Below the pieces are notes generated by a model, which ran no database searches, was not told the DNA's origin, and saw only the letters and a program-made list of their open reading frames with translations. From NCBI GenBank assembly GCA_014379485.1, contig JACMLS010000060.1:1-5834 (forward strand): a stretch of DNA of 5,834 bases. Direction: 5' to 3'. Source of the stretch: Bacteroidia bacterium. GTDB lineage: Bacteria > Bacteroidota > Bacteroidia > B-17B0 > Aurantibacillaceae. This document shows positions 1 through 5,336 of this stretch, in pieces. The translations under genes were made by a program, and so were the position numbers. The stretch's first letter is position 1; each line of letters starts with the position of its first letter.

Positions 1-1853
1 CGAAGCAATGAGGAATCAAAAATACGAAGTATATTTTTGAAAATGCCCGGATGGCGGGTCATTAAGGAGCTGGTCATGAATCCGCCAAAGCTCCAGCCAT
101 GCACACCAATACGTGATTGATCTACGTAAGAAAGTGATTTTAAAAATTCAACACCTTTCAACTGATCTTCCATTTCAACAGTTCCTAAATTTCTAAACGT
201 TGCCTGCTCAAAAGCTTTGCCGCGGTTTCCACTTCCGCGGTTGTCTAATGAAAAAACAATGTAACCTCTTTCTGCCATGTATTGAAACCAAAGATTCCAG
301 CTTCCCTGCCAGGTATTTGTTACTTCCTGGTGGTGCGGGCCTCCGTACAAATAAACTACAACAGGGTATTTTTTTGTAGAATCAAATTTTGCCGGTGTGT
401 ACATACGGCACCACAAAGGCGTTCCTTCACCACCTTTTATAGAGAACAAACTTGCTTTTCCAAGTTCATAATCTTTTAGTGGATTGGGCGCTTTAAAAAT
501 TTCTGAAGATTTTTTTGTTTTACTGTTAATGCACGAAGTGATGCATGGAGTTGTAAGATTTGTAAATTCATCCAATACAAAAATTCCTTTTTCATCTACT
601 TTGCATTCGTGAATTCCGTCGCCGGCAGTAATTCTTTCTACCAGGCCTTTTTTAATACTTACAGAATAAAAATCTTTATTTACCGGGCTCGTTGTGTTTG
701 CATGAAAAAACAATCGCTCTCCCTTTTCATCAAAACCGTTTACAGAAAGCACTTCCCAATTTCCGGAAGTTAATTGTCTGATTATTTTACCTGTTGTATC
801 GTATAGGTAAATATGATTAAAACCATCTTTATTGCTCTCCCATAAAAATTGTGCAGCATTATTTTTTACAAACAACATTGGTTTCAGTGGCTCTGTATAT
901 TTCTCATCTTTCTCTTCAAATAAAGTTTTAATAAAATTTCCGGTAACGGCGCTGTACTGATTAAATTTCATGTGGTTCTGATCGCGGTTCAGTTCTGCTA
1001 TGTAAATATTTTTATCATCAGGGCTCCAGGCAATGTTTGTAAAATAATGATCATCCGGATTTCCGGTTTTCAAATAGAGAATTGTTTTTTTAGTTACATC
1101 ATAAATTCCTATTGTTACCTGGTGGCTTGTACCACCGGCCATCGGATACTTTATCGGTTTATTTTCTGCGGGTGTTGTTTTCCAGTCAACGATAGAGTAA
1201 TCATTTACCATGGTTTGATCCATGCGATAGAACGCAAGAAAATTTCCGCTGTTGCTCCAGAAAGTTCCTTTTGAAATTCCGAATTCGTTGCGGTGCACAT
1301 TGCTGGCAGCAAAAACTATTCCCGTGTTTTTCTCATCAGTTACCTGTGTCTCTGTTCCTTTGTCATAAATAAAAAGATTGTTTTTTTTAGTAAAAGCAAC
1401 CAGGTGATTTTTTTCGCAATGATCTGCATTGGAGAGGCCTGACATAAATTCTTTTCCGGTTGCTTTTACTGTTTTTGCAACAGGGTCCACTTCGTAAGTG
1501 TTCAGGCCTGCCTGCAAAGTAAAAGTGTTGCTGTTTATCCACTTTAATGAAGGGAGCCAGAACCTTCCGTTTTCATCTGCTTTTTTTAAAAGATCAGTAA
1601 GTTCTTTTTCACTGATAAGAACCTTGGTTAGTCCTTTTTCTGACGTTGCACGTACAAGCAGATCAGTGCCCGATGTGTTATCAACGTAAGAATAATCAGC
1701 AGTGCCCGGAATAAATTGCAAGCCACTTAAACGCGCCGGGAATAATTTTCCCCTGCCGCCCAAAACAGCTTCTTCCATAGTTAATAGTTTATTTTGGGCA
1801 TTGGTTTGAAGAATGAAAAAAGAGAGAATTGAAAATAACAGAAACTTTTTCAT
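1..1853 (-). CDS. S9-family serine peptidase, dipeptidyl-peptidase-IV-like (3' end missing)
   Basis: Secreted prolyl-type exopeptidase predicted to remove dipeptides from the N-termini of peptides in the periplasm or outside the cell. The frame is open for 617 codons from ATG 1853 to the left edge. Residues 1-20 form a signal peptide (MKKFLL...QTNAQ). The mature start LLTMEEAVLGGRGKLFP is typical of Bacteroidota DPP-IV homologues. Residues ~35-450 are the beta-propeller region, with HRNEFG at 187-192 (probably the substrate N-terminus-binding glutamate loop), FYRMDQ, and NHIYLYD...QLTSGNWEV. The alpha/beta-hydrolase part has YGGPHH at 503-508 (oxyanion tyrosine 503), SLDNRGSGNRG, and the nucleophile motif GWSFGG with Ser588. 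The family is usually ~700-740 residues, so the Asp and His of the triad lie outside the window. After HPGIFK (residue 606) the sequence stops resembling the family, which normally continues with a VGVAGGP-like stretch; see findings. A perfect TAnnTTTG box lies 21 bp upstream. Family assignment is firm; substrate preference is inferred. Confidence 0.93.
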   Translation of the reverse strand, partial: MKKFLLFSILSFFILQTNAQNKLLTMEEAVLGGRGKLFPARLSGLQFIPGTADYSYVDNTSGTDLLVRATSEKGLTKVLISEKELTDLLKKADENGRFWLPSLKWINSNTFTLQAGLNTYEVDPVAKTVKATGKEFMSGLSNADHCEKNHLVAFTKKNNLFIYDKGTETQVTDEKNTGIVFAASNVHRNEFGISKGTFWSNSGNFLAFYRMDQTMVNDYSIVDWKTTPAENKPIKYPMAGGTSHQVTIGIYDVTKKTILYLKTGNPDDHYFTNIAWSPDDKNIYIAELNRDQNHMKFNQYSAVTGNFIKTLFEEKDEKYTEPLKPMLFVKNNAAQFLWESNKDGFNHIYLYDTTGKIIRQLTSGNWEVLSVNGFDEKGERLFFHANTTSPVNKDFYSVSIKKGLVERITAGDGIHECKVDEKGIFVLDEFTNLTTPCITSCINSKTKKSSEIFKAPNPLKDYELGKASLFSIKGGEGTPLWCRMYTPAKFDSTKKYPVVVYLYGGPHHQEVTNTWQGSWNLWFQYMAERGYIVFSLDNRGSGNRGKAFEQATFRNLGTVEMEDQLKGVEFLKSLSYVDQSRIGVHGWSFGGFMTSSLMTRHPGIFKNILRIFDSSLL

Positions 1854-1873
1854 AAGGCGGATTTTGATTTACA

Positions 1874-1881
1874 CAAAGATA
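1874..1881 (-). promoter_or_regulatory. Bacteroidota -7 promoter box for the S9 peptidase
   Basis: On the minus strand this reads TATCTTTG, a perfect match to the Bacteroidota sigma-A -7 consensus TAnnTTTG. It would place the transcript start near 1867 and give a leader of about 14 nt before ATG 1853, with no Shine-Dalgarno sequence, as is usual in this phylum. No good -33 TTTG occurs at the usual 19-21 bp spacing; the nearest TTTG is about 29 bp upstream of the box. Confidence 0.6.
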
Positions 1882-1946
1882 CAATTTCGCTTTCTTCCTG
1901 GGCATTATTACAAACGGAGAAAACAAATTTTCAGCGGTAATATGCT

Positions 1947-1954
1947 TACTTTTG
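1947..1954 (+). promoter_or_regulatory. Bacteroidota -7 promoter box for the membrane protein, leaderless
   Basis: TACTTTTG is a perfect TAnnTTTG match, and only four bases separate it from ATG 1959. Transcription starting a few bases after the box would begin at or next to the start codon, so the mRNA should be leaderless or nearly so. No clear -33 element is visible. An in-frame TAA at 1938-1940 rules out a longer protein from an upstream start beyond it, and no other ATG occurs until residue 136. Confidence 0.6.
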
Positions 1955-1958
1955 TAGT

Positions 1959-2537
1959 ATGGATTTTAAAAGAAGAACCCTTCTCACAATTTTATTTGTG
2001 ATTTTTATTTTTAAAATTCTTACCTGGGTGCTTTTAAGTTTCGGCATCTTTGTAAATGTGGTAAATGGTTTTGGCGGATTATTTATTCCGTTCTTCAAAA
2101 ACAGCAACCGTGCATTCATTCTTGTCATTCCGTTTTTTCTTTTGAGCGACCTCTGTTTTTCTTCCGGAAAAAAAGTGTACTTGTTACTGGCCTTTGTTTA
2201 TTTTGTTGTTTATGGATTTTCTATTCTTACAGACACTGTTTTAAGAGAATGGTTTCCCGAAATCACGGGCGATATTTTAGAAATCGTTGCTTTCTGCGCA
2301 TTTTCTGTTCCGTTGTTGTTTGAGTTTTTAAAACACAGAAAAGCCATAAATCCCGAAAAAAAGATGCTTACTTTTCATTACGCCCGTTTTGGCTGGGCAG
2401 TTTTTTTAACCTTGTTCGGTATCGGCGATCTGTTTTCAAGCAACCGCATTGCCTTAAAATCATTTGCAGAATACGCACTTGTTTTTTGCGCCATTACATT
2501 CATCACACAGTTTTTATCTGACAAAGAAAAAATTTAG
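1959..2537 (+). CDS. Six-helix integral membrane protein of unknown function
   Basis: I do not recognise this 192-residue protein. It is strongly hydrophobic, with likely membrane helices at about residues 8-34, 52-68, 72-90, 106-124, 144-160 and 168-187. Its N-terminus is basic (MDFKRR) and there is a charged loop at 125-136 (KHRKAINPEKK). It has no signal peptide, no conserved metal-binding cluster and no recognisable catalytic motif. The even number of helices and basic residues at the N-terminus, loop 4-5 and C-terminus suggest both ends are cytoplasmic. It is transcribed divergently from the S9 peptidase across a 105-bp gap and converges on the RraB-like gene. The start is fixed by the close promoter box and the lack of other ATGs. 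Amino-acid composition and a clean stop support a real gene; the function is unknown. Confidence 0.8.
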   Translation: MDFKRRTLLTILFVIFIFKILTWVLLSFGIFVNVVNGFGGLFIPFFKNSNRAFILVIPFFLLSDLCFSSGKKVYLLLAFVYFVVYGFSILTDTVLREWFPEITGDILEIVAFCAFSVPLLFEFLKHRKAINPEKKMLTFHYARFGWAVFLTLFGIGDLFSSNRIALKSFAEYALVFCAITFITQFLSDKEKI

Positions 2538-2543
2538 GAAGAG

Positions 2544-2638
2544 AACGCGGATGACACAGATTTAGCTGATTTGCGTGGATAAATATTTCTTCTTAGTGAA
2601 AACTCAGTGGCCCTTTGTGTCCTTAGTGGTGTAAAATT
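2544..2638. repeat. Interspersed intergenic repeat of Bacteroidota type (two motifs)
   Basis: The 3' gap of the membrane protein holds two low-complexity motifs that I recognise from intergenic DNA of many Bacteroidota genomes. The first, 2544-2580, is built on AACGCGGATGACACAGATTT followed by a GCTGATTTGCGTGGAT variant. The second, 2591-2638, contains CCCTTTGTGTCCTTAGTGG. Neither has a long open frame with protein-like composition. The family assignment comes from memory of such motifs and not from a search; copy number in this genome is unknown. Confidence 0.5.
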
Positions 2639-2665
2639 TGAAAATCCTTTTTCAGATTCAAATTT
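2634..2665. terminator. AT-rich stem-loop between convergent genes, possible terminator
   Basis: AAATTTGA...ATC at 2634-2646 pairs with GATTCAAATTT at 2655-2665. This gives 8 + 3 base pairs with a two-base bulge and an 8-base loop. It starts five bases beyond the stop codon of the RraB-like gene and lies ~97 bp beyond that of the membrane protein. The stem is AT-rich and therefore weak, and the T-run after it on the minus strand is short. Confidence 0.35.
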
Positions 2666-2669
2666 GTCC

Positions 2670-3032
2670 TTATTCTTGATTCGTAGCTTCAAATGGGTCG
2701 AATTCCCCATCAAAAGTTCCGTAACCATCAAATTCGCAATTACTCTCTTCGGCCAAAAGTGACATTGCTTCATACCATTTCATGAATGGTTCTTCTTCCA
2801 TGTTTATTTTTGTGGTCCATCCGGTAATGCACCATTTTGTGTTTTCACCAACTGAATTATCAGATTTGACAAGGTATCCTAACTTACTTAACTCAATAGC
2901 AAGGTTAGAAGCATCATTTTCATTGCCGGCATAGAAAAAAAATTCTACGTGTTTTAATTCTCCTTCTTTCATTCCAAAATCTTTCAGAATTTCAAGAACT
3001 TTTTTACTTGCCTCATGTTTATCGCTCATCAT
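2670..3032 (-). CDS. rraB: RraB-family protein (putative ribonuclease regulator)
   Basis: A 120-residue cytoplasmic protein with the RraB (regulator of ribonuclease activity B) domain over residues ~28-108. The domain begins VEFFFYAGNENDASNLAIEL, followed by SKLGYLV, a GENTKWCITGWTTKI strand and a final helix SLLAEESNCEFDGYGTF. The CEFDGYGT ending matches the E-x-D-G-[WY]-G-T signature of the family. In Escherichia coli RraB (138 residues) binds RNase E and alters its activity. Bacteroidota have only an RNase E/G homologue lacking the long scaffold region, so the partner here is uncertain. Two ATGs stand in tandem (3032 and 3029); either could be the start. The last codons (ATNQE) overlap a 13-base sequence that recurs at 3122-3134, suggesting the C-terminus was extended by a repeat. 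No strong promoter box is seen. Confidence 0.82.
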   Translation of the reverse strand: MMSDKHEASKKVLEILKDFGMKEGELKHVEFFFYAGNENDASNLAIELSKLGYLVKSDNSVGENTKWCITGWTTKINMEEEPFMKWYEAMSLLAEESNCEFDGYGTFDGEFDPFEATNQE

Positions 3033-3085
3033 AAATTGTTTAAATATTGATTTTGAAAATGAACTGCACTTTCCGGATTAGTAAT

Positions 3086-3133
3086 TAGCAGATAACAATT
3101 CGTAACATTTGTATCTATTCGTGATTCGTAGCT
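3086..3133. repeat. ATTCGT-type intergenic repeat
   Basis: The gap between the RraB-like gene and the TauE gene contains iterated ATTCGT elements: CAATTCGTAACATTTG, then CTATTCGTGATTCGTAGC. Such ATTCGTGATTCGTA strings are frequent in intergenic DNA of Bacteroidota (recalled from memory, not searched). The last 13 bases, TGATTCGTAGCTT at 3122-3134, recur exactly at 2677-2689 inside the 3' end of the RraB-like gene. Confidence 0.5.
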
Positions 3134-3496
3134 TTACTTCCAGAAGATCATTTTAATTCCTAATAAAATAATAATGGCGCCAAATACTTTTTTTATGGTA
3201 GCCTGGTCCATTGAAAGCGCAGTTTTGCTTCCCAATAAATTTCCGATAATAAAAGTTGCAGAGATAAATGCAGCTGCTTTCCAATCTACATTTCCGGCTT
3301 TGTAATATTGCATTACCCCTAAAATTCCTATCGGAAACAGAAACATAAAAAGCGTAGTGCCCTGCGCTTTATGCTGCGTATAATCCAACACGTAAACAAG
3401 CACAGGCACAATTACCAGTCCGCCCCCAATGCCCACCAATCCGCTCATATAACCTGCAACAAGGCCAATAGCCAACAGAATAAGAATTTCATTCAT
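3134..3496 (-). CDS. Half-length TauE/SafE-family membrane permease
   Basis: A 120-residue protein of the TauE/SafE family, whose members are proposed to export sulfite, sulfoacetate or other small organosulfur anions across the inner membrane. The family signature SGLVGIGGGLVIVPVL lies at residues 18-33, followed by AQGTTLF (44-50) and GNLLGSKTAL (85-94). There are about four membrane segments: ~3-20, ~25-38, ~48-64 and ~75-92, plus a C-terminal one at 105-118. Typical members are ~250 residues with two such halves in tandem; single-repeat versions of ~120 residues are common in Bacteroidota and presumably work as dimers. I chose ATG 3496. A GTG at 3520 would add MKTEKNKS, which is hydrophilic and has no clear support. 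The substrate cannot be told from sequence. It could share a transcript with the downstream RraB-like gene, but 101 bp of repeat DNA lies between them. Confidence 0.88.
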   Translation of the reverse strand: MNEILILLAIGLVAGYMSGLVGIGGGLVIVPVLVYVLDYTQHKAQGTTLFMFLFPIGILGVMQYYKAGNVDWKAAAFISATFIIGNLLGSKTALSMDQATIKKVFGAIIILLGIKMIFWK

Positions 3497-3596
3497 AGAT
3501 TTATTTTTTTCGGTTTTCACAGCTCAAAAAATTTATTTTGGGATAGCACTAATATACTAAAATATCAGAAATCAAATCTCTGTCAGTAATCCTGCA

Positions 3597-3670
3597 GTCG
3601 CCATAGCGACGACCTATAGGTACTGAAACAAACCCATATTTATTTTATTGCTGGTCGCGTAGCGAATACC
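3597..3670. repeat. Pair of short GC-rich palindromes (intergenic repeat)
   Basis: GTCGC-CATA-GCGAC at 3597-3610 is a perfect 5-bp hairpin. It is followed by the palindrome ACCTATAGGT at 3612-3621. About 30 AT-rich bases later comes GGTCGCGTAGCGAATACC at 3653-3670, with TCGC-GTA-GCGA at its core. GGTCGCGTAGCGACC-like palindromes are recurrent intergenic repeats in Bacteroidota genomes (from memory). The local GC content stands out sharply from the flanks. The rest of the 276-bp divergent gap, 3497-3596 and 3671-3740, shows nothing clear. Confidence 0.55.
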
Positions 3671-3740
3671 TTGCTAGAATTAAGTAAGAAATCTAAGAAC
3701 TATACTCTTAAAAATCAACACCTCGTTTCAAAAAATAAGC

Positions 3741-3748
3741 TAAATTCG
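3741..3748 (+). promoter_or_regulatory. Possible -7 box for the lipoprotein gene
   Basis: TAAATTCG matches the Bacteroidota -7 consensus TAnnTTTG at all but one position. It lies 24 bp before ATG 3773, which would give a leader of roughly 18 nt. No -33 element is evident, so the call is tentative. Confidence 0.35.
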
Positions 3749-3772
3749 CATTGAACCTTTAAAACCTTTCTT

Positions 3773-4183
3773 ATGAAAATCAAATCTCTAATTGCAATCA
3801 CAACTGTAATTTTACTTGCTTCATGCGGCGCTGCATCTGACAAAGTAGAAATTGCCAAAGCTAAAGACGTGTGCGAAAAAACCATTACAGCAATTGACAA
3901 AGGAGAGTTTGATAATGTAAAAGATAATTATTACTCAACAGAATTCAGCGCCGGCACTTCTAAAGAAGACCTTACCGGCAAATTCACCAAATTAAAAGAA
4001 GCGTGCGGAGATCTTGTTTCTTATACGCTTAAGGACAGCTCAAGCACTGCAGAGATCGGTTTCCCTGCACAGGCAGTTCTTACTTACGAAGTAAAGCACA
4101 GCAAAGTAACCACTACAGAAAAATTTGTTGTTATCAATCAATTTGATAGTTACAGAATTTCAAGTCACTCTGTAAATAATTAA
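3773..4183 (+). CDS. Small lipoprotein of unknown function
   Basis: A 136-residue lipoprotein. The type II signal peptide has a basic start (MKIK), a hydrophobic stretch at 5-14, and the lipobox LLASC with the lipidated cysteine at residue 18. The mature part is ~118 residues. It opens with a probable helix (24-56, AKDVCEKTITAIDKGEFDNVKD...), then a second helix (63-80), then alternating strands from ~82 to the end (VSYTLKDSS, AVLTYEVKHS, EKFVVINQFDSYRISSHS). This order resembles small NTF2/cystatin-like folds of secreted DUF4019/DUF3887-type proteins, but I see no diagnostic motif. Cys34 and Cys78 could form a disulfide. Residues after the lipid cysteine (GAASDKVE) give no clear surface-export signal, so periplasmic or surface location is open. 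It is monocistronic, with a hairpin right after the stop. The lipoprotein call is strong; the function is unknown. Confidence 0.88.
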   Translation: MKIKSLIAITTVILLASCGAASDKVEIAKAKDVCEKTITAIDKGEFDNVKDNYYSTEFSAGTSKEDLTGKFTKLKEACGDLVSYTLKDSSSTAEIGFPAQAVLTYEVKHSKVTTTEKFVVINQFDSYRISSHSVNN

Positions 4184-4198
4184 ACGAATTTTTGAACC

Positions 4199-4259
4199 AC
4201 AATAGAAACATAGAGCACAATAGAAAAAATAAAACTATGTGTTCTATTTTTCTGTTTGT
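4199..4259. terminator. Long imperfect hairpin between convergent genes, repeat and likely bidirectional terminator
   Basis: The left arm at 4199-4223 (core ATAGAAACATAGAGCACA) is nearly complementary to the right arm at 4235-4259 (core TGTGTTCTATTTTTCTG). The loop is an A/T-rich 11 bases. The stem is about 24 bp with several mismatches. It starts 15 bp after the lipoprotein stop and ends 38 bp from the stop of the opposing secreted-protein gene, the right place to stop transcription from both sides. The motif built from CATAGA/TAGAAACA units is of a type recurrent in Bacteroidota intergenic DNA. Confidence 0.55.
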
Positions 4260-4297
4260 TTTTATTATTGGATAATTTCAGAGAGAATTTAGGAAGT

Positions 4298-5227
4298 TCA
4301 TTTTTGTTTGATCAACCATTTATGTTTTGTCAATTCCTTCGTCACTATTTGTTTTCTAAATTCTATATCCTTGTCGGGAAGTACCCAATAAAGTATCACA
4401 CCAAAAGGGTCATTTATATATGTAGGATCATCCTTGTTCTTCAATTTAGGATTATTGTAAAGTACCTGGCCCTTAAAGTATGGGTATTTTTTGCTGCTTT
4501 CTATAGTCGCATTATGGATCAATTCAAACAACGAAATAAAATCCTTGCTTCGTTTAATTGAATTATAAATTCTCGGGTCGTTTGAATTTTCAAACTCAAG
4601 GTACTTTAAAATCAGGTACTCATAAAACATACATTCAGAAATCAAAGAAGATTGCCGGAGAAAATTAAGGCTTAGTGAATCGTTGGATAGCAACTTATTT
4701 TTCTGTAGGTAGTTGAATGTTTTGTTGTAAATATTCAGGCCCATGTAATATGTAACCCAGGTTTCAATTACTTCGTTAATGTTTGTGTTTTGTATGGTAG
4801 GAATTCCTTTAGCTCTTAATGAATCTTTCTTCATATAAAAATCGTAATTAAAGGAATTAAATTGCTTTTTTACGCTATCGGGAATGATTTTATCCAATGC
4901 AGAAAATTGAAATGACTCGTTGAAATCGATTGTGTATGTTCTTTTGTTTTCTGTAAAATATTTTGATTTTGCTCCGGGTTTTATCCCAAAATAAACATTA
5001 TAATTGAAACTTAAAATCAAAGGAATGCTATTTATTATTGGCATTTTCCCCCTGGCTGCGCAAACCATCAGCATCTCATCAGAAGCGGTATCTGTTATAA
5101 AGCTAAATTCTTTAAATTCTGTTTTGCAAAGTCGTCGAATATCGTCACAGAATTTTTTGTCTATCGCATTTTGCGAAAAACAAAAAGTGCAGAGAAAGAT
5201 AAAAAAGAATATTATTTTGATTTTCAT
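4298..5227 (-). CDS. Secreted protein of unknown function
   Basis: I do not recognise this 309-residue protein. A signal peptide covers residues 1-18 or 1-19 (MKIKIIFFFIFLCTFCFSQ); there is no lipobox, so it is probably periplasmic or secreted. The mature part is hydrophilic and rich in Lys, Asn, Phe and Tyr. Residues ~20-60 hold four cysteines (27, 34, 56, plus Cys199 later). Residues ~150-245 look mostly helical (NEVIETWVTYYMGLNIYNKT, SSLISECMFYEYLILKYLEF, DFISLFELIHNATIESSKKY). There is a conserved-looking C-terminal DPFGVILYWVLPDKDIEFRK at 273-292. I chose ATG 5227 because the signal peptide begins exactly there. An in-frame ATG at 5284 would prepend 19 residues encoded across a palindromic repeat, and these do not look like protein. 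No catalytic motif is visible. It faces the lipoprotein tail-to-tail and lies downstream of the barrel gene, with a 293-bp repeat-filled gap between. Confidence 0.8.
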   Translation of the reverse strand: MKIKIIFFFIFLCTFCFSQNAIDKKFCDDIRRLCKTEFKEFSFITDTASDEMLMVCAARGKMPIINSIPLILSFNYNVYFGIKPGAKSKYFTENKRTYTIDFNESFQFSALDKIIPDSVKKQFNSFNYDFYMKKDSLRAKGIPTIQNTNINEVIETWVTYYMGLNIYNKTFNYLQKNKLLSNDSLSLNFLRQSSLISECMFYEYLILKYLEFENSNDPRIYNSIKRSKDFISLFELIHNATIESSKKYPYFKGQVLYNNPKLKNKDDPTYINDPFGVILYWVLPDKDIEFRKQIVTKELTKHKWLIKQK

Positions 5228-5249
5228 TATAAACCTCGTTGCGTCTCCG

Positions 5250-5268
5250 TCCCGACAATTTGTCGGGA
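5250..5268. repeat. Perfect 8-bp palindrome in the leader of the secreted-protein gene
   Basis: TCCCGACA at 5250-5257, loop ATT, then TGTCGGGA at 5261-5268. Flanking CC and GG can extend the stem past a one-base bulge. The stem is GC-rich in an AT-rich setting. It lies 23 bp upstream of ATG 5227, probably inside the 5' leader of that gene. TCCCGACA...TGTCGGGA palindromes are frequent dispersed repeats in Bacteroidota (from memory), so it may be a repeat rather than a dedicated regulator. Confidence 0.65.
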
Positions 5269-5336
5269 GGAAAATAAATATCAAACAGCCAAAAACTTAA
5301 AACTTTGCTTTGTCTTTCCTAAAGTGAAGAAATTTT

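Noticed and set aside
282..1689. Several plus-strand open frames (282-479, 972-1274, 1498-1689)
   Set aside because: They are antisense to the S9 peptidase frame, which matches its family over this whole stretch; their translations are not protein-like.
1946..2128. Minus-strand open frame opposite the start of the membrane protein
   Set aside because: It is short and basic, with no family resemblance, and lies opposite a longer frame with a promoter box and clear membrane helices.
2534..2773. Minus-strand 79-codon open frame
   Set aside because: It overlaps the end of the RraB-like gene in another frame and crosses intergenic repeats; composition is not protein-like.
3497..3520. GTG start at 3520 for the TauE protein
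   Set aside because: It adds only a charged octapeptide, while ATG 3496 starts directly at the usual N-terminus of this half-length family.
3371..3900. Open frames at 3371-3589 (plus) and 3715-3900 (minus)
   Set aside because: They are shadows of the TauE and lipoprotein genes, both of which have recognisable signatures in their own frames.
5228..5284. Longer N-terminus of the secreted protein from ATG 5284
   Set aside because: The extra 19 residues are encoded across a palindromic repeat, and the signal peptide begins exactly at ATG 5227.
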